IMG/VR virus record: IMGVR_UViG_3300031625_000562
Coordinates: 1 to 39,818 of that record
DNA length: 39,818 nt
Origin: a virus
Strand: one strand, 5' to 3'
Positions within the stretch are counted from its first letter, which is position 1. The number at the start of each line of letters is the position of its first letter. The notes under the pieces were generated by a model. It made no database searches. It had not been told where the DNA came from and saw only the letters and a program-made list of their open reading frames with translations. Position numbers and translations under genes: made by a program. This document shows, piece by piece, positions 1 to 7,023 of the stretch.

Positions 1-70
1 CATGACTGCCGTAGTCTGATGGGTAGGTAGGCAGTACTTCTTTCTCTTTCTTTGCTTGGTATTTCGCCAT
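1..70 (-). CDS. Unknown protein, 5' part only (runs off left edge)
   Basis: Only the first 23 codons are in the window; they read MAKYQAKKEKEVLPTYPSDY and continue. The ATG at 70 is chosen because an AAAGGA ribosome binding site lies about nine bases before it. Two further in-frame or nearby ATGs sit directly on top of that site and are less likely. The start is rich in Lys and Glu. A TATAAT box lies upstream at 105-110. There is too little sequence to name a function. Confidence 0.6.
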   Translation of the reverse strand, partial: MAKYQAKKEKEVLPTYPSDYGSH

Positions 71-104
71 GCTCATCATTCCTTTTTTAGTTTTTGATTG
101 TCCT

Positions 105-110
105 ATTATA
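105..110 (-). promoter_or_regulatory. Possible -10 box for the left-edge gene
   Basis: On the minus strand this reads TATAAT, about 35 bases before the ATG at 70. The position where a -35 box should be (about 128-133) is a poor match to TTGACA, so this is a tentative call. The rest of 71-239 shows no coding signal. Confidence 0.3.
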
Positions 111-239
111 CTCTTTTTTTGGAAGGTGGTATTCTCGTTCTGTAACGTTAAATATAATATTACATATTAAACAGCTAACATTAAATTCCTTTTTCTCCCC
201 AAATTTCCTATCGTAATATTTACAAATTCTTCCTTCTGA

Positions 240-276
240 CTCCATTTAGAACTTTTTTAATTTATTCTAAATGGAG
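240..276 (-). repeat. Perfect 12-bp inverted repeat just downstream of the tmRNA
   Basis: CTCCATTTAGAA at 240-251 is mirrored exactly at 265-276 around a 13-base loop. It lies 21 bases beyond the tmRNA 3' end in the direction of transcription. No U-run follows on the minus strand, so it is not a standard intrinsic terminator. It may be a processing or 3'-stabilising hairpin. Confidence 0.6.
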
Positions 277-296
277 CCAAAGAAGGTCGAACCTAC

Positions 297-709
297 TGGT
301 GGAGCTGTCGGGGATCGAACCCGAGTCCGAAATAAACCAACAACAAGCGTCTACATACATAGGATTCTGTTTTTTTGTATTATTAAGAGATCAAGTCAAC
401 ACAGACCAAGACCATTTCTCTGATTCAATTTAGAATTTTAGTTCTCCTGCCAATTGACAAATACAGAAGACTTATTCTCACAAATTTTACACCCTCGCCA
501 CATCCCCAGAGACCTGAGAATTTGTGGGTTGAGGTCTACTTAATTAAGCAGCCACCTGATAAGCAACAGTTCCGGGGAACTGAAGGATGGGAGTCTCAAC
601 ACTAGTTGTTTTAGCAATTAGTATGTTGATCGATATTTTATGAGGCCAACGATCATCCTCAGTATGCAACTTGCCATCTAATCTACTCCGTCGAAGCCAA
701 TTCAGCCCC
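297..709 (-). ncRNA. ssrA: tmRNA (one-piece), with encoded CCA and a 23-residue tag
   Basis: The tmRNA rescues stalled ribosomes by acting first as tRNA-Ala and then as a short message that tags the stalled protein. The 5' end (709) reads GGGGCTGAATTGGCTTCGAC and its first seven bases pair with CAGCTCC before ACCA at 297. The T arm has a five-pair stem around TTCGATC. The tag frame runs 615-544: it opens with GCT (AKTTSVE...), ends ...VAYQVAA and stops at TAA. Bases before the resume codon match the E. coli layout (TTGGCCTC.TAAAA, then TA.T. before GCN). A pseudoknot-like helix (ATTCTCA with TGAGAAT) follows the tag. The 23-codon tag is longer than the usual ten or so in proteobacteria. Confidence 0.93.
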
Positions 710-717
710 GTTTAAAA

Positions 718-885
718 TTAATCTGATGTGGAAATCTTTCTTTTCTTTGTGATCATGCGATTGAGTTTTCTGGCAGCTCGACTAAGAAACTTTCCATTTT
801 TACTTCTCTTCGCGTCATCTGGTAGTTCTTCAAATGCCTGTTGCGGTGTAAGCTCTTCTGCTTTTACTCTGTCGATCAGTCCCAT
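718..885 (-). CDS. Small basic protein, unknown function (55 aa)
   Basis: ATG at 885 follows AAGGAAC with about seven bases between. The 55-residue product starts MGLIDRVKAEELTPQQAFEE and becomes strongly basic (RAARKLNRMITKKRKIS), which would suit nucleic-acid binding. It ends nine bases before the tmRNA 5' end, so the two may share a transcript. No family is recognised. The opposite strand is also open here but lacks a ribosome binding site. Confidence 0.7.
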   Translation of the reverse strand: MGLIDRVKAEELTPQQAFEELPDDAKRSKNGKFLSRAARKLNRMITKKRKISTSD

Positions 886-928
886 TTGGTGTGTTCCTTG
901 TAATAGTAATAATAATAATACTTAAAAC

Positions 929-1126
929 TTATAGTTGGATGCCATCGGGATCTTTGTCCGGATGAATCTTCTGGAGTTTACAAGTCGTTTTTATATCAAA
1001 TTGACAATCTGCAAGTGAGCCATCCATGTGATCTTTAATTTCTCTACCAATTCTTCTTGCTTCTACGTCATCAAGTGCATCAATCTCAACTCGAATAACT
1101 AAGTGATATTTCCCGTTATTCAACAT
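929..1126 (-). CDS. Small protein, unknown function (65 aa)
   Basis: The product starts MLNNGKYHLVIRVEIDALDD and looks like a compact alpha/beta domain: two beta-like stretches around a helix with EARRIGREIKDHM. The purine site AGGGGG is only about three bases from the ATG at 1126. The next codon, TTG at 1123, has better spacing, so the true start could be that TTG. An ATATATAAAT element lies 28 bases upstream. The gene heads a short unit running to the tmRNA. No family is recognised. Confidence 0.7.
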   Translation of the reverse strand: MLNNGKYHLVIRVEIDALDDVEARRIGREIKDHMDGSLADCQFDIKTTCKLQKIHPDKDPDGIQL

Positions 1127-1153
1127 TTCCCCCTACGCTTGTTGTGTTTGTCG

Positions 1154-1163
1154 ATTTATATAT
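1154..1163 (-). promoter_or_regulatory. AT-rich element, possible late-type promoter
   Basis: The minus strand reads ATATATAAAT here, 28 bases before the start at 1126. The same ten bases occur upstream of the tail sheath gene (29408-29417). It resembles the T4 late promoter box TATAAATA, but this is inference. A GAACAAA motif lies farther upstream at 1184-1190 (minus). Confidence 0.35.
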
Positions 1164-1244
1164 TTAAGGCGTATAGGTGTTTTTTTGTTCTTAATTGTTT
1201 AGAATGAATATGTAATTTATTATTACCATATTAGAATTAAGAAG

Positions 1245-1321
1245 TGGTGGAGCTGATCGGATTCGAACCGATGACTTCTGCCTTGCAAAAGCAGTGCTCT
1301 ATCCAACTGAGCTACAGCCCC
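1245..1321 (-). tRNA. tRNA-Ala (anticodon UGC)
   Basis: A cloverleaf of 77 bases with encoded CCA. The acceptor stem is GGGGCTG with CAGCTCC, D arm GCTC/GAGC, anticodon loop TTTGCAA closed by CTGCT/GGCAG, and T loop TTCGAAT. The acceptor stem is identical to that of the tmRNA in this window, as expected for two alanine-charged RNAs. Confidence 0.95.
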
Positions 1322-1388
1322 CAAGAATTTAAAATGGTTTAATTACTATTTGTATAATTTGTTTTCTCACTTTAACATACTCCATTAA

Positions 1389-1463
1389 TGGAGCGAGTGG
1401 TCGGATTCGAACCGACGACAAGTAGTTTGGAAAACTACGGCTCTACCACTGAGCTACACTCGC
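1389..1463 (-). tRNA. tRNA-Gly (anticodon UCC)
   Basis: 75 bases including CCA. The acceptor stem is GCGAGTG with CACTCGC, D arm GCTC/GAGC, anticodon loop TTTCCAA in a perfect GTAGT/ACTAC stem, and T loop TTCGAAT. It reads GGA, a codon frequent in the AT-rich genes here. Confidence 0.95.
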
Positions 1464-1608
1464 GTAAAAAGTATTCTTAATCAAATTCTATTCTTATCAA
1501 GAATATGAAAATGAAAGACTGTTATGAATCCCACAAGATTACTCACTAACAATGACCCATTAGAGCTAACCTTTAATAGTTATTCTAATGATAAAATATA
1601 GGTTCGAA

Positions 1609-1698
1609 TGGTAGGCGAGGTGGGACTCGAACCCACAACTCCCGTTAAAGGAGGCCAGATCCTAAATCTGGTGCGTAGGCCAATTCCGCCACTCGCCC
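1609..1698 (-). tRNA. tRNA-Leu (anticodon UAG)
   Basis: 90 bases with a long variable arm (CTCC..GGAG type) as in class II tRNAs. The anticodon loop TTTAGGA is closed by CCAGA/TCTGG, giving anticodon UAG, which reads CUA/CUN leucine codons. It is not an amber suppressor (that would need CUA). T loop TTCGAGT; CCA is encoded. The first acceptor pair is G-U. Confidence 0.93.
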
Positions 1699-1843
1699 AC
1701 AATAATTACTTCTACTTATAGCCTTTCTTGGTCCAAGTATAAAATAAAAAATTCATCGTGACTGTGATGACCAGGATCTTGTATCACACCAAACATGAAT
1801 TATAATCATGTTTATATATATGTTGTTAATAAAGTTCTTTCTT

Positions 1844-1863
1844 CATTTATAAATATATATACC
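1844..1863 (-). promoter_or_regulatory. Possible promoter for the tRNA/tmRNA unit
   Basis: The minus strand reads GGTATATATATTTATAAATG, about 150 bases before tRNA-Leu. It contains TATAAAT, like a T4-type late box. The 1699-1957 stretch holds no convincing gene. A GATCAC/GTGATC hairpin at 1906-1920 also lies in it. Confidence 0.25.
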
Positions 1864-1957
1864 TTTTTATTCTTAACCAAATTAAACTCTATATATTTTA
1901 TGAAGGATCACCATGTGATCATATGGGCAATTTCTATCTCTATCATTATTAGGATCA

Positions 1958-2221
1958 TCAGGAGTCATCAGAGTCATCAGGGTCATCATCATCTTCCTCT
2001 GTTTCTAATAAAAGATTCTCCCATGAGTCAGCATCCGTCCATCCGAAATATATCCCATATCTTATCAATGGATTAATTACGAAAAAGGAAAGAAGCATAA
2101 ACCATATGAACGCAAATATTCCCCATAATACAGGAACCCATTCCCATTCTCCTGCTTCTATTCTTATGGCTACCATCATAGACATAAAACATGCAAATAA
2201 CCAATAGATAGTTCCTGGCAT
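1958..2221 (-). CDS. Small membrane protein with acidic tail (87 aa)
   Basis: ATG at 2221 is preceded by AAGGAGG with nine bases spacing, the strongest ribosome binding site in this part. Two hydrophobic segments are visible, at about residues 4-18 (IYWLFACFMSMMVAI) and 29-53 (rich in W, F, I and L). The C-terminus is a run of Glu and Asp (about residues 74-87). The two-helix layout recalls small phage membrane proteins such as holins or superinfection proteins, but no family is recognised. It is the last gene of the long leftward operon. Confidence 0.7.
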   Translation of the reverse strand: MPGTIYWLFACFMSMMVAIRIEAGEWEWVPVLWGIFAFIWFMLLSFFVINPLIRYGIYFGWTDADSWENLLLETEEDDDDPDDSDDS

Positions 2222-2248
2222 TACAATTTGCCTCCTTTTGAATTAACT

Positions 2249-2623
2249 TTATTTAATTTTAGTTAATACTGATTTCCACGTATCAAAATGAACTGCTCTA
2301 TCATCAATATAATATTCAGCCGCATATTTTATGTTAGTGACCTTTTTGATGTATTGAGCTAAGTCGTATTTTTCTAACCATTCCCAGACTGCTTTCCATT
2401 GTTTATCTCCCACTTTATTAATTCGGGCTGTTAAAATAAACAATGAATACTTCTTATTTAGTTGTTCTAATGCATCTTTGACATCATCCATTGGTTCATC
2501 ATAAACTGCACCACCTCTCCATCCACTAGAATATTTATGGATAGTAGCATCAAAATCAATTCCTATTAGTTTCTTTCTGGACACTATTGATGCCTCCGCT
2601 ATATATTCTTTAATTGGTTTCAT
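2249..2623 (-). CDS. HAD-superfamily phosphatase with a capsid-targeting-like N-terminus
   Basis: The HAD nucleophile motif D23-F-D25-A-T27 is followed by ILTAR (motif II, T65) and IDDR (motif III/IV, D107-D108), within a small domain typical of phage HAD proteins. Such enzymes remove phosphate from nucleotides, sugars or nucleic-acid ends; the substrate cannot be read from sequence. Residues 1-14, MKPIKEYIAEASIV, closely resemble the T4 internal-protein signal (MKTYQEFIAEA...), which directs proteins into the prohead and is cut after I-x-E by the gp21 protease. The start overlaps the stop of the upstream polymerase gene as ATGA. Inference: a phosphatase packaged in the head. Confidence 0.75.
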   Translation of the reverse strand: MKPIKEYIAEASIVSRKKLIGIDFDATIHKYSSGWRGGAVYDEPMDDVKDALEQLNKKYSLFILTARINKVGDKQWKAVWEWLEKYDLAQYIKKVTNIKYAAEYYIDDRAVHFDTWKSVLTKIK

Positions 2624-3333
2624 ATTGTTTTACCTGCCTTTGTCATAGACATATTTACAGACGCTATATTATCACAGATCAATCCTTCTTTTGTTAATCC
2701 ATGTCTAACTATATGAATTGATCTTGTATAATTGGGACTTAAATCAAAATTGATTGTTCCCGGTTTTCGTCCTTTTATATTAACTAAATATTCATTTTGA
2801 TTATTAGATAAAAGATTATATATCTCCCCCCTCAGTAATCCTATTGATAGTTTAGGTTTAATGTATCCTATAAGGTGCATTCCGTATGGTGATGTAAAAA
2901 GTTTCTCCCAATTCAGAACTCCCATATCATAAAGAGATTTCTGTGCAATTTCTGATGCCTCCCATATCTCTTTATAGTTAATTCCTTTTCCTGCATCAAT
3001 ATCCACTATAAAATAATCTGTTCGATCCGGTCTCTCCACATAAATAGATACTGTTCTCCCTGTAATTAATTCTTCATAATTACTATCATTCAGTATAATA
3101 GGCCCGGATTTTAACTTACGTTTAACTACTATCTTCCCATCAATCACTAAAAAGAAAGCTACTGGGCGACTACCAATCCAATTAAGTATCTTTCTTTTAT
3201 TCCCCATGTAGTAATCATAAATCTGCTGCTCAGTCAAACCACGTGGATAGAATTTGTTTTTGATTACAATATCATCTACATTCTGTGGGGCATGTTCACT
3301 GATGTCGTTTAGATACTCTGAGATAGTATACAT
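2620..3333 (-). CDS. LigD-type polymerase/primase (AEP superfamily), probably head-targeted
   Basis: The 237-residue protein follows the layout of the polymerase domain of bacterial LigD. It has FYPRGLTEQQIYDYY near residue 28, a metal-binding VDIDAG near residue 110, SPYGMHLIGY (the S-x-x-G-x-H nucleotide-binding motif) near 147, and INFDLSPNYTRS near 197, matching the third acidic motif and following N of LigD. Known members fill gaps or add nucleotides at broken DNA ends. No ligase or phosphoesterase domain is attached. The N-terminus MYTISEYLNDISE ends in I-S-E, like a capsid-targeting sequence. It is coupled to the HAD phosphatase downstream by an ATGA overlap, which hints at a joint role on DNA ends. 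Confidence 0.65.
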   Translation of the reverse strand: MYTISEYLNDISEHAPQNVDDIVIKNKFYPRGLTEQQIYDYYMGNKRKILNWIGSRPVAFFLVIDGKIVVKRKLKSGPIILNDSNYEELITGRTVSIYVERPDRTDYFIVDIDAGKGINYKEIWEASEIAQKSLYDMGVLNWEKLFTSPYGMHLIGYIKPKLSIGLLRGEIYNLLSNNQNEYLVNIKGRKPGTINFDLSPNYTRSIHIVRHGLTKEGLICDNIASVNMSMTKAGKTI

Positions 3334-3346
3334 ATAAATTTTCTAT

Positions 3347-4018
3347 TTAATAATCCATTATCATATGATTATAAGAGCTACCATCTATTAATGTATCAGC
3401 CGTATCATAATAACTAGCTATAATATTCTTTTTGTTATTATCTTTTCCTTGTATCCAATTAATAAGAGTAATATCTTCTATTATCTTTTTATCATTAAAT
3501 GTTAGAATCTTTTTACATTTGTTATAATACGATAATACATCCTTTAGATAACTATTTGGTTTATCTTTTCTATTTAAAATTTTTAAGTATTTTTTATATT
3601 CTGGTAAAATAGCTATTAACTTATCTGTTTCTTTAATATGTAATTTCAGAAAGGATTTAAATTTGGGGAGGATCTTTTTGACATTGTTATGTATTATAGG
3701 TAACTGTTTATCATAGTATTGTTTGTATTTTAAATAATGAGATCTTTTCCCAAAATAGAAAGGACTCCCATATTCAATACTTAGATCTTCTGGCATTGTG
3801 GCTACCATCTTACTCAGCCAATGATCAAGAGCTTTAGTTACTAATGGATCTATAGTATCATTCTTTAAAAAATATAAATAGTCTATTTGTTTGTCTATTT
3901 CATTAAGTCTTTTCTTAGCTTCTTTGACTTCCTCACTAGCTCGAGGAAAGCGCCACGTAGAAGCGGGAGGGGGTTTAAAAAATAAAGATTCTAGTATCAA
4001 AATATATTTATCGTTCAT
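3347..4018 (-). CDS. Unknown helical protein, possibly head-targeted (223 aa)
   Basis: The product is Lys/Tyr/Ile-rich and mostly helical, with a likely coiled coil at residues 26-50 (EEVKEAKKRLNEIDKQIDYL). No enzyme motif is recognised. The N-terminus MNDKYILILE|S ends at residue 10 with I-L-E followed by Ser, the pattern of a T4 prohead-protease site. Its stop/start junction with the dehydrogenase gene upstream is TAATG (one shared base). The polymerase gene lies 13 bases downstream. Confidence 0.7.
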   Translation of the reverse strand: MNDKYILILESLFFKPPPASTWRFPRASEEVKEAKKRLNEIDKQIDYLYFLKNDTIDPLVTKALDHWLSKMVATMPEDLSIEYGSPFYFGKRSHYLKYKQYYDKQLPIIHNNVKKILPKFKSFLKLHIKETDKLIAILPEYKKYLKILNRKDKPNSYLKDVLSYYNKCKKILTFNDKKIIEDITLINWIQGKDNNKKNIIASYYDTADTLIDGSSYNHMIMDY

Positions 4019-4956
4019 TATACAACTCTATGTTGGATATGTTTTTTTTCTATGAAGTTTATTGCATTTTCTACTGCACCTACTTCCATACCAAATCTAC
4101 TTTTAGTTGAACAACTCCCCAAATGAGGAGTTAAGAAGGTGTTAGGAAGGTCGATTAATTTGCCGGTGTAAGGTTCGTCATTGTATACATCAATAGCAGC
4201 ACGGGCCATTATATTGGTTAATAGAAAACCACATAAGTCATGTTCATTGATTATACCCCCTCTACTTGTATTTATCAAACAAACATCAGATCTAAGATTA
4301 TCAAAATCAGAACCAGCAATATAATTTTTGTTCTCATCTGTATATGGGATATGTATTGTCACAATATCACACATGCTTAATATTGACTCTTTATAATCAG
4401 GCTCACATCTAGGCAAGTTCATCTTCTCTTCATCTATATCATTAACGAAGATACGTCTAGGTTTCAATCCTTGGAGTTTTTCAATAACCAATTTGCCTAC
4501 TCGGCCACATCCTATAACTCCCACATTACAATCCCTGATCTCTTTTCCTATTCTTCTAATCCACTTGCCATTTCTAATATCTTCATCTGTCTTTTGAACA
4601 TGTCTTAACATATTTAACATCTGACAAATAGTTAGTTCAGCTACAGCATTAGAAGGAGCATCTGGTGTATATGCTACAGTGATTCCTTTCTTATGACATA
4701 GATCTAAAGGTATTGAATCAAGACCAATTCCCACCCTAGAAATCATTTTTATGCAATCAAATTGATTTAAAATATTATTATATTTTTCAGTTCCTGCTAT
4801 AACTATATTAGGTTGATGTTCTGTCAAAAGTTTTTCTATTTCAGCTTCTGTATATTCTCGACCTACTTCATTATAATGGACATCATACTTATCTAATAGC
4901 AATTTAGGTGTCTCATTTGGAGTCCCAAATGGATAAGTTGTAACCATTATTTTCAT
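4018..4956 (-). CDS. D-2-hydroxyacid dehydrogenase (phosphoglycerate dehydrogenase-like)
   Basis: The protein carries the NAD-binding GVIGCGRVGK, the family motif INTSRGGIINE and the C-terminal TPHLGS with the catalytic His. The reaction is NAD-linked interconversion of a 2-hydroxyacid and a 2-ketoacid. The frame is open to 4986, but the start is placed at ATG 4956 (MKIMVTTYPFG) because it forms the ATGA overlap used throughout this operon. The length (312 aa) matches the two-domain core without a C-terminal ACT domain, so serine biosynthesis with feedback control is unlikely. Lying next to two cytidylyltransferases it probably supplies or alters a sugar acid precursor; the substrate is unknown. 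Confidence 0.82.
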   Translation of the reverse strand: MKIMVTTYPFGTPNETPKLLLDKYDVHYNEVGREYTEAEIEKLLTEHQPNIVIAGTEKYNNILNQFDCIKMISRVGIGLDSIPLDLCHKKGITVAYTPDAPSNAVAELTICQMLNMLRHVQKTDEDIRNGKWIRRIGKEIRDCNVGVIGCGRVGKLVIEKLQGLKPRRIFVNDIDEEKMNLPRCEPDYKESILSMCDIVTIHIPYTDENKNYIAGSDFDNLRSDVCLINTSRGGIINEHDLCGFLLTNIMARAAIDVYNDEPYTGKLIDLPNTFLTPHLGSCSTKSRFGMEVGAVENAINFIEKKHIQHRVV

Positions 4957-5609
4957 TTCAACACATCCAATAATTTCACGGCCCAATCAAATTGTACAGG
5001 AGTATCAATATCTAAACTCTCAGGATAAGGCACATCAATAAATGAATGATGACTAGATATTCTATTCCCTGTTTCTTTAAATGATGAGACTCTAAACATA
5101 TAAAATGAAGAATTTTCCTCAATCATTATTGGTAGGTCTTGGGTCTGTAATAACTTTAAAGGATTATGATTAACGGGAACGGGTATATTTCCAAATGACT
5201 GCATCCAAAATCTAGACTTCTTATATTCTCCACCACATATAGAATCACAATCGTCCATTTCCATTAGGTTAAATGCTCGCTGTATAGTATCAGGCTTCAA
5301 GAACGGAGATGTTACATGAATCTGACAAAGAATATCAGATGGATGACAGTAATTATTTACACAGTATTTGATAAGACTGTTTACAGACATTTCATGGCCT
5401 TCTAGATTATGACTTCTTCTATAAGCCCTAACATGACCATATGATTCTGCTTCTTCTAGTATTTGTTGACTATCAGTGTCAATCAAAATCGTATAATCAG
5501 AAAACTTTTCAACAGTTCTCTTCCATAATTCTTTACCCCCAAAGTCCCTAAAATTCTTATTAGGTACTCTTTGGGATTCTTGTTTTATTGGTATAAATAG
5601 TATTTTCAT
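4953..5609 (-). CDS. CMP-sugar synthetase-like cytidylyltransferase (NeuA family)
   Basis: The N-terminus MKILFIPIKQESQRVPNKNF fits the A-x-R-x-(S/Q)-K-x-(L/V)-P-x-K-N nucleotide-binding loop of acylneuraminate/Kdo cytidylyltransferases. QIHVTSPFLK near residue 95 matches the conserved Q-x-T-S/A-P-x-L motif, and SLDIDTPVQFDWA near the end is the family metal/substrate motif (usually DIDTPEDL). Enzymes of this family make CMP-linked acidic sugars from CTP. The length, 218 aa, is usual. It is a different sequence from the neighbouring cytidylyltransferase, so it is not a recent duplicate. A separate start 14 bases after the next gene suggests independent initiation. Confidence 0.78.
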   Translation of the reverse strand: MKILFIPIKQESQRVPNKNFRDFGGKELWKRTVEKFSDYTILIDTDSQQILEEAESYGHVRAYRRSHNLEGHEMSVNSLIKYCVNNYCHPSDILCQIHVTSPFLKPDTIQRAFNLMEMDDCDSICGGEYKKSRFWMQSFGNIPVPVNHNPLKLLQTQDLPIMIEENSSFYMFRVSSFKETGNRISSHHSFIDVPYPESLDIDTPVQFDWAVKLLDVLK

Positions 5610-5623
5610 TATGTTAGTTTAAG

Positions 5624-6325
5624 TTATAAATTGTATTTAAAAAATGATTCCCAATCATATATATCATTATCCCCTATCACTGCTTTAGCAATAGCGAAAT
5701 CAAATGGAGTATCAATATCAATAGATTCTATGTCATCTAATATATAAAAGTCTGGATTATCACTGATTACTCGTTTCAAAGTTTCCATTACAGTCCGTTT
5801 AACCAATGTTATAGCATAGTTCAATTTCATAACATCTGGAAGCTCTTGACTATTTGGAACGTTATCTAATTGATAGTTTATTGGTTTTTTATCTAACCAT
5901 AAATGATTTTTAACTAAATCGACTGAAGTTAAACTATCATAATCATTAGAATCAAAATGTTTAATTGCATTGATATGACTAGTAACTGATACGTGAGGAG
6001 AACACACAGGGGCAAGAAAAATAAAATCAGTATCTGTAGTCTGTGCTATATTTCCATGAAATTCACTATTAGTACATTCGGAACTAGCAAAGTAATCTTC
6101 TCGTTTATAAGTTTCACACTCATAATCTTTTCCAAGATTAAGCATCTTATCACAATCACTATTCACAATGATCTCATCTAAAAATCCATGTTGTTTAACG
6201 GCACATAAAACTTCTAATTTTCGTTCTAAAAGAGTAGTATTTCCTAATAGTTTAAGATTTTTATCTTTTATTCTCACTGAGCCTTTTCTAACTGCAACAA
6301 CCGCAGTCAATTTACCTCGTTTCAA
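5624..6325 (-). CDS. Second cytidylyltransferase of the NeuA/PtmB type (TTG start)
   Basis: TAVVAVRKGSVRIKDKNLK fits the CTP-binding loop of CMP-sugar synthetases, FLAPVCSPHV corresponds to the Q-x-T-S-P segment, and SIDIDTPFDFAIA is the family C-terminal motif. The frame is open to an ATG at 6352, but GGAGG lies six bases before TTG 6325, and that TTG overlaps the stop of the SDR gene as TTGA. The TTG start (MKRGKLTAVV...) is therefore preferred, giving 233 aa. An SDR next to a CMP-sugar synthetase recalls ptmA-ptmB of Campylobacter flagellar glycosylation. The sugar is unknown. Confidence 0.72.
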   Translation of the reverse strand: MKRGKLTAVVAVRKGSVRIKDKNLKLLGNTTLLERKLEVLCAVKQHGFLDEIIVNSDCDKMLNLGKDYECETYKREDYFASSECTNSEFHGNIAQTTDTDFIFLAPVCSPHVSVTSHINAIKHFDSNDYDSLTSVDLVKNHLWLDKKPINYQLDNVPNSQELPDVMKLNYAITLVKRTVMETLKRVISDNPDFYILDDIESIDIDTPFDFAIAKAVIGDNDIYDWESFFKYNL

Positions 6326-7023
6326 AGTTGACCTCCATTTATATCTATACATGCACCATGAATATAAGAACTCCCATTAGAACATAAAAAAACAATCGGG
6401 TCTACTATTTCCCGTACTGTTGCTAATCTACGTAATGGGATATTCTTGGCTAATAGCACTTGTTCATCCGTAGTCATTGATTGCATCAACATTTCTGTCA
6501 TGGTTTGACTTGGGCAAACACAATTTATATTTATTCCTTTATGTCCAAATTCATATGCTAACTGACGAGTGAATCCTATAATTCCAGCTTTAGATGAAGT
6601 ATAATGTATACCACTAACAATACTTCTATTTCTTCCTGCTATTGAAGATACATTAACTATCTTCCCTCCCGGTTTCATTGACTTTAAAGCCTCTTGGCAT
6701 GAAACAAAATAAGATGCTAAATTAACTTTTAGAACTTCATCCCATTCAAGAATATCGATTTCAGCTAACGGTTTACAATAATTGACCCCCGCACAGTTTA
6801 TTAAGATATCAATATTGGAATCTAATCGTTTTATACGATTGAACGCTTCTACTATTTCAGTGTAATATAAAATATCTGCTTTTATATGAACACCTTCACT
6901 ATTTTTGATTTCGGTCCGAGATAAATAATAAACATTTTCATTTTTATCTAAAAAATAATCAACCACGCCTTTACCTATTCCTCTACTTCCCCCAACAACT
7001 ACAACTGTTTTACTCGTAGACAT
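6322..7023 (-). CDS. Short-chain dehydrogenase/reductase (classical SDR)
   Basis: Classical SDR motifs are complete: GGSRGIG (residues 11-17) for the dinucleotide, NCAG (76-79), the catalytic Ser in NVSS (near 126) and YTSSK (Y141, K145). The length of 233 aa is typical. It resembles FabG-like reductases used in sugar pathways, including PtmA of legionaminic-acid clusters. Its start overlaps the end of the cupin gene by 14 bases. The substrate is probably a keto-sugar, judged from context only. Confidence 0.85.
   Translation of the reverse strand: MSTSKTVVVVGGSRGIGKGVVDYFLDKNENVYYLSRTEIKNSEGVHIKADILYYTEIVEAFNRIKRLDSNIDILINCAGVNYCKPLAEIDILEWDEVLKVNLASYFVSCQEALKSMKPGGKIVNVSSIAGRNRSIVSGIHYTSSKAGIIGFTRQLAYEFGHKGININCVCPSQTMTEMLMQSMTTDEQVLLAKNIPLRRLATVREIVDPIVFLCSNGSSYIHGACIDINGGQL

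Noticed and set aside
240-276. Intrinsic terminator after the tmRNA
   Set aside because: The stem is perfect but there is no U-run on the minus strand, so it is listed as an inverted repeat only.
1795-2076. Plus-strand open frame of 93 codons over the tRNA-downstream region
   Set aside because: It lies opposite the well-supported membrane-protein gene (strong ribosome binding site) and in AT-rich noncoding sequence, with poor protein character.
4957-4986. Upstream start (MGREIIGCVE) for the D-2-hydroxyacid dehydrogenase
   Set aside because: It would overlap the cytidylyltransferase end by 34 bases; the ATGA start at 4956 fits the operon pattern and the family N-terminus.
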